Source: Cercophora sp. LCS_1 (Eukaryota > Ascomycota > Sordariomycetes > Sordariales > Lasiosphaeriaceae). Taken from it: a stretch of 64,000 nucleotides of DNA. The notes beneath the pieces are model-generated. The model worked only from the letters and a program-made list of their open reading frames with translations, had not been told where the DNA came from and made no database searches. Position 1 is the first letter of the stretch. Each line of letters starts with the position of its first letter. Positions 10,935 through 22,039 of this stretch are shown piece after piece. The DNA is taken from positions 124,001 through 188,000 of the forward strand of contig JAPZLL010000040.1 in NCBI GenBank assembly GCA_036250225.1, written 5' to 3'. The translations under genes and the position numbers were made by a program.

Positions 10935-13570
10935 ATGGACCCACACTCCGAGTCCCATCCGGTGGTGGTGGTGGTATTGCCTAACAAGGCGGTGAAGTTG
11001 ATGACGTCGGTACCGGGCAAATCGCTCCACCGGAGCCAGCTCCGGACTCGCGATGCCATCGACGCCGATGCAAAGAGGATGTCGACCTCGATCCGACAAC
11101 TCCGCACCTTGCTGCACCTGATTGTGGACCACCACGAGGAGACCATGCGGAGACGGTGGACCAAGTACAACAAGCAAAAGAGGCTCAAGATCTTGTTGGC
11201 CGCCTGGCCAGACATGGCGACGCATCACCGGCCCGACTGGGATAATTGGCGACGGTTCCACGCCGCCGCTGAAAAGTCGGGGACCTATAAGTACCTGCCA
11301 GGCCATCGCACCCACACTCTATGGCCTCACATCAACCAGGAAGACATGGTTAAGCCCAGTAATTTCTTGCTGCTTCTCAATGCACGCGCTCGCCACCCGC
11401 CGTCGACCTTTGCCGCGGGCGACTTTGCGAATGCTCGATTCGGCCCATTGATGCTCGGCATTGAGCCTGTCTCCTGCGAGGCTCCGTTGATCATGCGCCT
11501 GACCACAGCCAAACGCGACCATGAGTATAGGAGCCTTGTGAATTAGTCCACCGACGCCGACGGGTGGGACGCTTTTGTGAATTACAGGGAGCTCCCCGCG
11601 GGAGAAGGGCTGCTTGTGCTCGAGATCCAAGAGCGCCTCCTCTACTTCTTGGTCAAGTGCAGCCTGGCCATTCTTCGCGACGTCCCATACCAGTCGTTCT
11701 TCCGTCAGGACATGTATCCCATCCGGCCTGAGCCGCGGTTGAAAACAGAAGCCGAGTCGAACGGATTCGCATCCCTGGTCGCCACGACGACTGAGATGCC
11801 GTACCGAGTGCCGTCCGGCCTGGACTGCGCACGCATGGAACGCATTCTCGGGGCCAGGGTCGACGCCGCCAAGGACCACATCCGCGCCCTGCGCGAGGAC
11901 CCCGAATACTTCGTCGGCTACCTCAACGAGGCACGAGCCCACCGGGCCGAGCTGCGCAACGACACAGAGGGCAATCCCCATCCCGTCCTCCTCGAAAGGA
12001 ACGGCGACGTCTTCCGGTCGCGTCTGATCCTAGACGTTTTCCGTCCAGCCTACGCCAACCTCGAAGTCTTTTCCGAGCTGCACCGGCAAGCCAAGGCACT
12101 CGGCACGGCCTACGCCGCCGTCACCCTCGACCCTCACCACACGCTGCCCGAGCCGTTCTTTACCCAGCTCCTCTTATTCCGCCTCTCGATCCGGACCACC
12201 ATGCAGCTGGGACTGGTGGAAATATATGAAAACCTCTGTTTTTCCCCCAACCTGAGCGGCGTATATACCCGCAAGCCCCCGCGAGAAACAAACGACTATG
12301 GTTTCGAAGAACATATCCGCATGCGCACGAACACTAGCAATCTTACGAGCGTCCAAAAGCAGGTCATTAGTCTGCTCGCCGACATCTCGGGCGCGGCGGG
12401 GTGGTCTCTGGCCACCATCGATCACTTGGGAATCGTGTGGTGCCTGGATGAGCTGGGACGCCTGATCCAGACCGAGCCTGACGCCGCCAAGATGATCTCC
12501 AACTTGATAGCCGAGGCCATCAGCGACTTGGCCATCTACGGACACTGCCTGAACCAACTGGACAGCTTTCATCCCTGGGCCGCGGGATACCGTGCAGCGG
12601 TAGGGGACTCGGAGCGGTCGCTCATCGCCTCCAAGTTTGTGACGGACACCGAGCTGGTGGACCCAACCGTAATGAAGAGGAGCAGTGCGGTAACCGAGGA
12701 GTATGGCGCGTGGGCAGACACGATTCTTCCGGCCTCGTTGAGGCTCCACGTGGGCGCCTTTGTCGAGATTGGCGGCCTCGTCGACGCGAGCGGGGGCCGA
12801 TTCCGCTATCCGACCAGCGTGAAGCAGACCAAGGAGGCGGTCGACGCCCGGCGGACGGCCGAGGCGAACTTGGATGCGCTCTGGAGGGGCATCGACCAAA
12901 TTTTCGACGCAACCACAAAAAGCCACGAATATGCTTGCGTGAGGAAGCTCCTGGCTGAGGACCGGGCGCTGCGGCGGACGCCTGAATGGGTTGAGAGCGC
13001 CGACATGGACCCCGGGAAGACGGCTGCAGGAGCACAAAACAGCCCGTCACTGCTGCTGACGACGTTGAGATGCTTCTGAAGCCAATGTCAACGCTCTATT
13101 TTGGATCGCCCAAGGCCGAAGGCTCGGTCGAGGCGGTTCCCGCGCCAAAGGCCAAGACAAAGACCAAGGGAATTGCCAGGGAGGAAAGCCTGCCGACGGC
13201 GCCCCTACAGGATGAAGCTCCGCAGGAGGAAAAGCTGGAGCAGATCGGGGTCGACGCGCGTTCCCGCAAGGTCTTTCAAACTTTGTTTTTCAACCCCGGC
13301 GTCACGCCGTCTCTCGGTGAGATCTCGTGGCACGACTTTGTCCACGCCATGACGTCGACGGGCCTGTTCGCTGCCGAGAAGCTCTATGGCTCGGCCTGGC
13401 AGTTTGAGCGCTTGGATCGCGAAGGCAACGCGCGCATTCAGTTCCATGAGCCACACCCAAAGAGCAAAGTGCCGTTCACCGTGGCTAGGAGAATGGGAAG
13501 GCGTCTTACGCGTGCCTTTGGGTGGACGGGTGCCACCTTTGTGCTGAAGAAGCAACAAACTAGTGTCTAG
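10935..13570 (+). pseudogene. large uncharacterised fungal gene interrupted by TAG and a frame change
   Basis: Three open segments read as one protein of roughly 870 residues. Segment 1 (10935-11543) starts with an ATG and contains the basic block RRRWTKYNKQKRLKILLAAW. An in-frame TAG at 11544-11546 is followed without frame change by segment 2 (11547 to about 13040), which continues in coding style with AGEGLLVLEIQERLLYFL. Near 13000-13042 the frame changes. Segment 3 then reads QPVTAADDVEML and ends at 13570 with FQTLFFNP, FVHAMTSTG and RRMGRRLTRAFGW. The whole resembles a widespread fungal family of unknown function. The TAG fits a CAG-to-TAG change (C to T in CpA). The frame change could instead be a small intron (12990-13042, GT...AG), but no branch point is seen. 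Likely a young pseudogene. Confidence 0.65.
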
Positions 13571-13734
13571 AGAGACCCTACTGTTAGGCGCGCACGATAG
13601 GTTCTGGGACAGCGTTTATTCGGGCCAAGGATAACGGATAGAGCAATGCAGGCATTCTCCAAAAGATCCATGCAGAGTCGAACATATCGAATGAACCATC
13701 TTGTCAATGTCCAAATCAACCGAAGACCATCCCG

Positions 13735-14014
13735 CTACTCGCCTCTCTCATCGATCCCAGACAGACCTGATCTGCGAGGTGTCTTGACGATGTACACGTC
13801 CTGCTCAATCTACGCCTGTCAGTCACTTCCACCATCGTTATGCTTGGAAACTCACATCAACCATGTAATTTCCCGACCCATATCTGACCTCGAGCTGTTG
13901 AAACAGCTGCGTTGGCGTCGTCCGCTTGCATGGCAGCCTGAACTGCACGACCGCATCCATAGATTGTCTCCTCCGGGTCTCGTCGTGGTAGCTTGAGCTA
14001 GATGACGATGGCAT
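13735..14014 (-). CDS. small two-exon hypothetical protein (77 aa)
   Basis: Not recognised. The model joins 14014-13856 and 13809-13735 across a 46-nt intron with GTGAGT donor, CTGAC branch and TAG acceptor. The product starts with a Ser-rich stretch, followed by FRLPCKRTTPTQLFQQLEV and YGSGNYMVD, and ends in a basic tail (KTPRRSGLSG). There is no signal peptide or membrane segment. Use of the nearer CAG acceptor would end the protein two codons later, so the 3' end is uncertain. Support is splice logic and codon regularity only. Confidence 0.35.
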
Positions 14015-14688
14015 TTTTCCCTGTTTCCTTTCAAAATGAAGCAAACCAAGCCTTGTTGTTTGAAGGATCTAGACACGTCGTGAGCGACACAGTCGGGCGC
14101 CTCGAGATGGCGGTGAGAGCTCAGCTGAACAGGGTCGGGCAGACTTTTTTTTTCCTCACGCAACGTCAGTGTCGCCACTGGACCGGGTAGAATCGGATCT
14201 GCTGAGCACAGCACGTGGCGGGTGGTTTCACAAGCAAGTCGCCCGGGCAGGATTGTGAGACCGACCAAGGGTTACATCAGTGGCACAAGCTTTGTATGCT
14301 TTGCTTTGCTTGCGCAAACTGCTCATGAATGCAGGCGGGAAGAGACTTCATGTAAGGTATCCATCGGGTGATGGCCAAGAAGGTTGTGAGTGGTTGGATG
14401 TCAGCATCCAATCACCGCGGAACGTGGAGGACCTCGCAGGAGCCTTACATTCTAGAGTCATGCAGCATCGGGAAGCCTAGCAAGAAGCCTGAGCTTTCAC
14501 CACAGGCTGAATTTCCAGTTGCCAAAGACGATATAGCTCTCTGAACTGTCAGACGTTCGCAGTTCGCCTTGTTAGCCCGTTGGCATAGCTGCTTGAATTG
14601 GATTTATTCCCACTGTCTAATGCATTTAAAATGTGGATTTCGGCACTACCTGACACGGCATCTTCAAACCTGCTTTTGTGATCCCCTT
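14015..14688. other. intergenic
   Basis: 674 bases; only short frames without coding character. No recognised element. Confidence 0.4.
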
Positions 14689-15148
14689 TCATCTGAGTCT
14701 TGGAGCCGCTGTAATCGCTGGCGCCTCTGTGACTGCAGGTGTAGGCGTCGGTGCAGCCGTGTTGACGCCTCTATTGGTACACGTCAGTATCGAGCATGAC
14801 TCTTGTCATCTGCCAACTTACACGCAGGCACTTGATTTGGCAATAACTTCGCCAACAGGGGTATACCCAAGGCAGCCATAACAGGCGCAGACCTGACGAA
14901 GTTAGTCATTGCCTGATTCCTCCCAGATTGGTCTATCGTACCCCTTCCTTGCCTCCTGGAATACACCCAAAGATCTCATTCGCTCCCCTTGGATTGAGAA
15001 AACACGCAGTGTTGTCCATGATATCCCTGCAGTTATCGTTTCCGTTGTAATCACACGGACCGTAGTCGATTTGGCGCTTGGCCATCTGAGGAATAGCGGC
15101 CACAAGCCCCGCCAGCCATGGCGCAAGTAAGAAGGCGTTGAGATGCAT
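14689..15148 (-). CDS. small secreted cysteine-rich protein (119 aa)
   Basis: Secreted, effector- or antimicrobial-like protein of unknown function. Three exons, 15148-14942, 14892-14822 and 14770-14689, with introns of 49 and 51 nt carrying CTAAC and CTGAC branch points. A hydrophobic signal peptide (residues 1-18, MHLNAFLLAPWLAGLVAA) is followed by a KR site before QIDYGPC, a likely Kex2 cleavage point. The mature part has eight cysteines, enough for four disulfides, and ends in a Pro/Thr/Ala-rich tail free of cysteine. If the second intron were retained the protein would stop at 14818, losing only that tail. An AATATATA box sits about 85 bases before the ATG. Confidence 0.6.
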
Positions 15149-16118
15149 TGCGGCGTTATATGAACACACAGGGCAAACCAGAGCAAACAAGCAAGTGACC
15201 AGGAGCTGGAGGCTTCAAAATCAAAGGGCCTCAAATATATAGACGGGATCCGATGTTTCTAGAACCGTTCCATGATGCGTGTTATCAATGGTCTTGTCGC
15301 CAATGTTTTCCCCTTATTGCAGCTCATATTAACCATCTGGACATTTGCTACTTGGTACTTGGCGGAGGAAAACGTGGTTTAGCCTAGGACACAAACGTTC
15401 GAAACACTGATTAATTTTGATTTGCCTGCTCCGCCTTGCGTCAATTCATCCGCCGCAGATGACCGCCGCAGGAAACGAGCAAATCAGGAATGGTCCCCTG
15501 AGCGCTTCATCCCGGTGCCCAGAGGGTTGCCAACCGGCCGGGTATTCGGGCCCGCAGGGTGCATGAGGACACGGGAAGATGGGCGGGTGCAGATTTGGGG
15601 GACGGTGGAGGTACGGGGACTGTCATGAAAGGGCAAAGCTCCCTAGGACCGGGGAACTCAAAGCTAGCTTTTACAGCTCGCCCATTGAGGAATGGAGAAA
15701 GGGAATCTACGGGATGCATGCGTTGAGAAAGCTATTCAGTGCTACTAGTTCAAAGACCGCGACGTGATGTTTGCGGACAAGACAGGTCTACACTAAAATG
15801 ATTAGACGCTTGTTACGTCCCAGGCGTGCCTGGTTTGGTTTGCTGGCAATGGAAACTACGAGAAGCCCGCACATTTTATGTCGTCAACCTGGGTTGAGGA
15901 AGAGGACGTTATGCTCCGGATCTCCTGTCGAAAGATCGAGGCCCTTCAAGGCGCAAAACTCTCCACTTCAGCGCCTAATGGCATTCAAGGCAATTCGCAT
16001 TACAATCATGGTGTCATCCCGTTGTCGCCGACTGCTGTGTTGAGGTTGTTGCTCCGACTTCAAAAGTGCTGGTGACGTCACTGTTTTATTGCCATGCAAA
16101 GTGCAACTGCATGTCTTC
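15149..16118. other. intergenic
   Basis: 970 bases including the secreted gene's promoter; otherwise no gene or repeat recognised on either strand. Confidence 0.4.
15233..15243 (-). promoter_or_regulatory. TATA-like box of the small secreted gene
   Basis: A TATATA sequence about 85-90 bases upstream of the ATG at 15148, a plausible core promoter position. Confidence 0.4.
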
Positions 16119-16412
16119 TTATTTCTCCCTCAGCACCCTAATCACATCCGCCATCTTCTTGGTCGACTCCTCCAACCCCTTTTTCTCCCCCACATGCAAC
16201 CGAAGCGGGACAGTATCTTTGCAGCCCTCCCGATTCACCTTGCGACAGACACTCAGCGCAACATCATCCTCCCCAGCATACTTGCCCACCGCCGACACCG
16301 TCATGACCGTGTTCTGATCCATCAATACGGCCTGGACGATCCGCACCAGGCTCGAAGCAACCCCATGCCCGGTGACACCCTTGCGCTCGATTACCTCCCC
16401 GGCAATTCTCCG
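16119..16412 (-). pseudogene. C-terminal fragment of a lactate/malate-dehydrogenase-like gene
   Basis: About 97 codons read as the C-terminal lobe of an L-lactate dehydrogenase: EVIERKGVTGHGVASSLVRI, VLMDQNTVMTVSAVG, then VNREGCKDTVPLRL and a helical end KKMADVIRVLREK. The block corresponds to the LDH helix that begins IIERKGAT and the following strands. An in-frame TAA precedes it at 16415-16413. No Rossmann-fold N-terminus (GxGxxG) or catalytic His/Asp pair is found in the 500 bases upstream, where another gene lies. It is therefore a truncated relic, not a small gene. Confidence 0.6.
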
Positions 16413-16450
16413 TTACTCTATTGTCCGTCACCGGCCCGGATTGACTCGGG

Positions 16451-17752
16451 TCAGCATCTCCTAGAAGATGAGCAGATTCCTGGTCGGGACTTGAAGTCAA
16501 GAACTAAAGGGTTGTGAGAACACAGTCCCTTGTAATTGAACTGCTGCGTGTGATCCCAGGGGGACAGGGAGTGGAGACGACGGTGTTTCCTCGCGCGGCC
16601 AGTCACACCAGCCAACTCGGTCTCTGTGAGCGCCTTAAACCAGATAGTAAAGATTGCCTCGGCAAATACCACGAGCTCTTGTGCTTTGGTTATATCCCCA
16701 ATTCCCGAAGATGCCGGCTCCATTGCAAGGAGAGTAGCAAAATGCCCAGTGGTACGGCTTAAGCCACGTTGTTTGATCCGGTCGCTGAGCGCAGCGCCGC
16801 TCTCCCAATGACGTCCCTCACGATGCTGAAGCACTCTCCCAGACAATCCATGGGCATACTTGGTGGCTGAACCAATGTAAACGTAGTTCTCTACTCGAAG
16901 CGGGTTAAGGCTGGGGCCCCGGCCACGCTCGAGAACCCACGCATAGACCCCAAACGAGCTCGTATCCTACCAAGCCAGACTCCTCCAATCTACAGCTATG
17001 GGCGGGCTGGGGGCGGCCAAAATGTGCTTCACCCGTGTCGGAATCAACGGGAGAATGGTTGCCGCCCAGGCTTCTGTCGATTTAGCGCTTAAAATGGCTC
17101 TCCACTGAATTGTAGTGTCGCGCTCCTCCAGCAGTTCGTCGATGATTTGGCACATTCGCGCCTCGAGGACGGATTGCTCTTCCTTTCCGAGATCTTTGTC
17201 CAGAAACGCTACCGAGAAAGAGGCGGCGTCGTTTCCCAGCTCCGCGCTCTTTTCCTTTGCCATCAACCGTAACCGGTACCTAACGGCGCCTGGTTCTCGA
17301 CCTATTTGGCGTGCGATGGCTTCAATGTCAATTCTTCGGCGGGAACCGGTGAGTTCGAGTAGGTGCTCCTTTTCTTCATCCGACCATTTCCCACGTCTCC
17401 GTTCCCGCGCCAGGCTCGCCAGCTCCTCATCTTTCACCATAGCATCAAATACTGTTCGGGGGCGCTGCCAGGTCTGACCTGCCAAGACAAAAATCTCAGA
17501 AAGCCTATAACCTTGCTGCAGAAGTTTTCGTATTTTTTCTCTCTCTGCCGGAGTCAAGGGGTCGTCCATACCGGCCGTGTGAGCAGCACGGATGGCGGTG
17601 CTGTTGGGCTGCATGTGATGGCGCATCGCCATGTGGTCATGATTCCACATTCCAAACGTGGGAGAAGCCAGCAAGGCAGTGGACTTTCGAAATAATGCTG
17701 AAGAGATGTGACTCTCGGAGCATGATCGGAAAGCCCTTAGGAGGGATGACAT
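16451..17752 (-). pseudogene. SANT-like plus GIY-YIG-like gene split by an in-frame TAG
   Basis: The first part (17752-16970, 261 codons) starts MSSLLRAFRS and carries two short helical repeats of Myb/SANT or homeodomain-like style (LTPAEREKIRKLLQQGYRLS; GKWSDEEKEHLLELTGS). A TAG at 16969-16967 follows SLAW. The same frame then continues to 16451 with FGVYAWVLERG and ENYVYIGSATKY, which has the GVY...YIG pattern of a GIY-YIG nuclease fold, then GHFATLLAMEPASSGI. Both halves look like one fungal protein of about 430 residues. TGG-to-TAG or CAG-to-TAG both fit a C-to-T change in CpA on one strand. Fold assignment of the second half is tentative. Confidence 0.55.
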
Positions 17753-18892
17753 GATTGAGACAAACGGGGGGGGTTTGTAGCCGAAGACGGTCACCGTATA
17801 GCACGTGACTTATGCTTTCCTGAGGGTATCGTTATGGTTGGTAATGGTTGACCTGAGGAGGGGTTTGGTAGTTGGGGCGGGAGTCTTCATTACCTTCTGG
17901 GCTGCAGCAGCTACTGGTAAGGAGGCTCGGGACAAACAGCGGAAATCTAGTCGAGGAATGTAACAAACTCGGGCGGTGGGGCAGGCCGGAGGCTTCGCAC
18001 TGCACGGGCTTGGACCAATCGGTGGCCCTGAGGGCACTAACTGACTCTATTTGCTATAATCTTCAATGGTCTCAGAAAGCCATGAAGAGGAGAAGAACTA
18101 AAATACAATCTGGGATGGCCAGAGGCCCTATTTCAATCGCAATACTTCCGCACTTCCGAGGGGTCATCAGGTGAGACCAGGGCAGCCAATGTGATGGTCG
18201 TTACTGATTGATTGGCACAGGGCCTTACCGCCAGAGGCGCCGGCCCCTCTATGCCAGGGTATCATACCCGTTAGTTGGATCAGTGACTTCCATTCCAGAC
18301 GCCGGTTGATCGTGCCAAGCCGCTAGACACCCGTGGGGGCCAGCCAATCTTTCAATGCCACGCCAACCCTAACCCTGACCGTGAACAAGGAACCTGTTGG
18401 AACAAGAATTTCTCGGTGTATAGGGTTTGGTGTGAATCGTCAAGGTGGACGAGGTTGGGAGTTGACGGTTGGGAACTGTGCATCCACTGCTTGGGAGGTC
18501 CTAACTCCAGAACACATATTTTTGGTCATCAACTGAGCTTTCAGGGGCCAGCAATTTGTGGAGCTTCATGTCATCAGCATGACGAGGGTATCAGCAGAGA
18601 GGAGTTCAGGGCACGCAGGGGAAGGTACATCCAGGAACGCCAAGACAAGACAAGCAGGTGGGGCGAACTATCGCTGTGCAACGACGTCATCGACAAACGG
18701 CGACCGAACAAGTTCCTGCCTGTTATTCCAAACGCCATTGGGATCAGTCTAGCGTACCTTCCTTCTGAAGAAAGGATGGGACTAAAGCTCGACTTGATCA
18801 TTCTTTGCAACAGCCGCCAAAACAGCGAACTTGGTGAGAATTCTTCAACAAAGAAGTGAGCCACGACTACAGTTCTTCGAGCAACCGTCGAC
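17753..18892. promoter_or_regulatory. intergenic upstream of phosphoketolase with telobox-like motif
   Basis: 1140 bases without a supported gene. CCCTAACCCTG occurs at 18367-18377, 516 bases before the phosphoketolase ATG. Other frames here show no coding character. Confidence 0.4.
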
Positions 18893-21452
18893 ATGGCAAA
18901 CGGCGACATTCCAGTGGCCAACCCACCGCCACTGGCATCACATCTTCCAGATAACGTCTTAGAATTAGCGACAAAATTGGAGTGGAAACCACTGCCTGCA
19001 GATCTTCGCGATGCTTTACGCGGCTTTCAACGTGCAGCGTGCTACATTGCCGCCGGTAAGTCCCGGCCCTCAACTTCGGACTGCCTTCTTCTGACGAAAT
19101 ACAGCCATGATTTTTCTTCGCGACAATGTCCTTCTCGAATCTGACCTGCAGTTCGACCATGTCAAGCCGCGCTTGTTGGGACACTGGGGCACGTGCCCGG
19201 GAATCATTCTTGTCTGGTCTCATCTGAACCTACTCATCCGAAATCACGATCTTGATATGATCTATGTCATTGGTCCGGGTCACGGTGCTCCAGCTTCCTT
19301 GGCTGCTCTGTGGCTCGAGGGATCGCTGGAGCGGTTCTATCCGGGAGAGTACGATCGTGACGCCACTGGGTTGTGGAACCTCATCACGCGTTTCTCTGTT
19401 CCTGGAGGATTCCCGAGTCACATCAATGCTGAGACGCCAGGGTCCATCCATGAGGGTGGGGAGCTTGGCTACGCACTCGCTGTATCGTTTGGCGCAGTCA
19501 TGGACAAGCCGGACCTTGTCGTGGCTTGCATCGTCGGCGACGGAGAGGCCGAGACGGGACCAACAGCCACAGCCTGGCACGCCATCAAGTATCTTGATCC
19601 TAAGGAGTCAGGCGCCGTCATTCCTATCCTTCATCTCAACGGCTTCAAGATCAGCGAGAGAACCATCTTTGGTTGCATGGACGACAAGGAACTCGTCTGT
19701 CTTTTTAGCGGGTACGGATACCAGGTGTGCATCGTGGATGATCTCGACAACATCAACGACGAACTGTACAGCGCCATGGAGTGGGCCTTGGGTGAGGTGA
19801 AGAAGATCCAGAAGGCCGCCAGGTCTGGTGATCCCATTGTGAAGCCCAGGTGGCCGATGATCGTCTTGCGCACACCGAAGGGTTGGGGTGGTCCGAAGGA
19901 AGTGGATGGGAAGATTATCGAGGGGTCATTTCACTCCCATCAGGTTCCGCTCTCCAAAGCGAACAACGACGACACTCAACTCAAGGCACTCAATGATTGG
20001 TTGTCGAGCTACAAGATCGGGGAGGTGCTCCCAGAGGGGGAGCCCGCCGAGTCTATTCTCAGCACGCTGCCGAGGAACGACGAGAAGAAGTTGGGGCAGC
20101 TGAAGGTTACTTACGACCCCTACGTCACGCTCAAGACGGTGAAGTGGGAAGACTTTGCCGTGGAGAAGAACAAAGATCAGAGTTGCATGAAGGTGACGGG
20201 GGAGTACCTCGACAAAGTATTTCAGGAGAACCCTACCACCATTCGTCTCTTCTCCCCGGACGAACTGGAAAGCAACAAACTCGACGCAATTCTCGACCAC
20301 ACCCAGCGGGACTTCCAATGGGACCAGTTTTCACGCGCAAACGGTGGCCGGGTCATTGAGACGCTTTCGGAACACAACTGCCAGGGATTCATGCAGGGCT
20401 ACACCCTCACCGGACGCACGGCCATCTTTCCCAGCTACGAATCTTTTCTCGGAATTGTTCACACCATGATGGTGCAGTACTCCAAGTTCGTCAAAATTGC
20501 CAACGAGGTGAAATGGCGCGGCGATCTTGCATCGATCAACTACATTGAGACTAGTACTTGGGCGCGCCAGGAGCACAACGGCTTCTCCCACCAGAACCCC
20601 TCCTTCATCGGTGCTGTTCTCAATATCAAGGCCCAAGCAGCTAGAGTAAGTCTCTATGCACAGTTCAAATTCCGCCCACTAATCACAGAATAGGTCTATC
20701 TTCCGCCTGATGCAAACTGCTTCCTATCAACTGTTGCCCACATCCTCCACTCCAGGAACAAGACCAACCTCCTCATCGGCTCCAAGCAGCCCACAGCTGT
20801 TTACCTCTCGGCTTCAGAAGCGGCCGAACACTGCCGAGTTGGTGCATCCACTTGGAATTTTGCGTCCTCTTCTCCCGAGAACCCAGACGTGGTCCTCGTC
20901 GGTATCGGTGTCGAGACAACTTTTGAAGTGGTTAAAGCAGCGGAGCTTCTCCGTGCCATCTGCCCCAAGCTTCGAGTCCGCGTCGTCAACGTTACTGACC
21001 TGATGATCCTCATTGCAGAGTCAAAGCATCCGCATGCTTTGAGCCGAGATAAGTTCATCGAACTATTCACCGAGGACAAGCCGGTCTTCTTCAACTACCA
21101 TGGGTATCCAACAGAGTTACAGGGATTGCTGTTCGGACGGCCTGGGTTGGAGAGAATGAGCGTCAGAGGGTATCAAGAGGAGGGCACCACAACCACACCA
21201 TTTGACATGATGCTCGTGAATGGTGTAAGTCGATTTGACGCTGCGAAGTGGGCTTTGAAGAAGGGAAGCGAGGCAAATCAAGATGTCGATGCGAGCCTTG
21301 TCGGGGAGATTGACAGACGTGTTAAGGAGGTACAACAGTTCATCAAGGACAACGGCAAGGGTGAGTGTTGCTGTGACACAAGACTTGTATGGTGCTAATT
21401 ATCTACAGATCCTGATGACATTTACCAGTTGCCGGAGAGAGTTGAGGGTTAA
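18893..21452 (+). CDS. xfp: xylulose-5-phosphate/fructose-6-phosphate phosphoketolase
   Basis: Thiamine-diphosphate enzyme that splits xylulose-5-P or fructose-6-P with phosphate to acetyl phosphate and an aldose phosphate. Four exons, 18893-19055, 19105-20645, 20694-21360 and 21409-21452, give 804 residues, the usual length. All three introns (48-49 nt) have GTAAGT or GTGAGT donors. Visible motifs are GPGHGAPASLAALWLEGS, EGGELGYAL, the ThDP motif GDGEAETGP, HLNGFKISERT, ETSTWARQEHNGFSHQNPSF and the C-terminal FNYHGYPTELQGLLFGR. The last exon encodes only 14 residues (DPDDIYQLPERVEG). No acetate kinase gene is beside it in this window. Confidence 0.95.
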
Positions 21453-22039
21453 AGTAAGGTGGCTACAGGTAGTGGCAAGGTTTATGCCACAGACGCTCCA
21501 GGAATCACTGGTAGGCTGGGGGTTACGGTTTGCGCCTCTTAGGGTCTTGTGTCTCGCCAACATGCAAAGCATTAAACTTTGAACTAATTTTGAGCGTCTC
21601 CCCTCTTGCTCAAGGTGTTTCCTGTGATCCTCGAGGACCAGTCTCGGGGTTGGTGGGATGTTTTTCGGGAGAGCGAAAGGGTATCAAGGTATCGTGGGTG
21701 TTTCTAAAGCCCCGTTTCGCGTGGAGGTCACTAAATTGAACCACAAGAATTTCTAAGCATTTTTGGATCTATGTGGCTTTTTACATTGCATGGAACCTCT
21801 TGATTGCAGGATGAAAAGCGATCAATCGTTGATCCTTCGCCATGCTGGCGTGACAACCCTAACCCTGCGTACCTGAATCAACCAGCTGCCGTGCGCGCCG
21901 GAATTACAGGGTTAAACTGCAGGGATTTAAACGCTGTTTTGACATCGGGTTGTTTCCCACCTCTTTTCCGGCTGGATCCGACGACGCGCCAAACATCCGT
22001 TTCTCACCCACCAACCACCTCACCCAATCTCGACACACC
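21453..22039. promoter_or_regulatory. promoter region of the HMT1-like gene with telobox-like motif
   Basis: 587 bases. CCCTAACCCTG at 21857-21867 lies 173 bases before the ATG. No other feature recognised. Confidence 0.4.

Noticed and set aside
11525..11546. Intron removing the TAG in the large uncharacterised gene
   Set aside because: The nearest GT...AG would be 22 nt, too short, and longer options delete conserved-looking text without a branch point near the acceptor.
16119..16412. Small intact gene encoding a short dehydrogenase
   Set aside because: Lacks the nucleotide-binding half and the catalytic residues; preceded directly by an in-frame stop and another gene.
11544..16969. Idea that TAG is a sense codon in this genome
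   Set aside because: TAG ends clearly intact genes here (SQR at 10409, HMT1-like at 24490), so lone in-frame TAGs are better read as nonsense mutations.
21857..21867. Telomere or chromosome end
   Set aside because: Only one and a half TTAGGG-type units occur at each site and coding genes lie on both sides; a promoter motif is the better reading.
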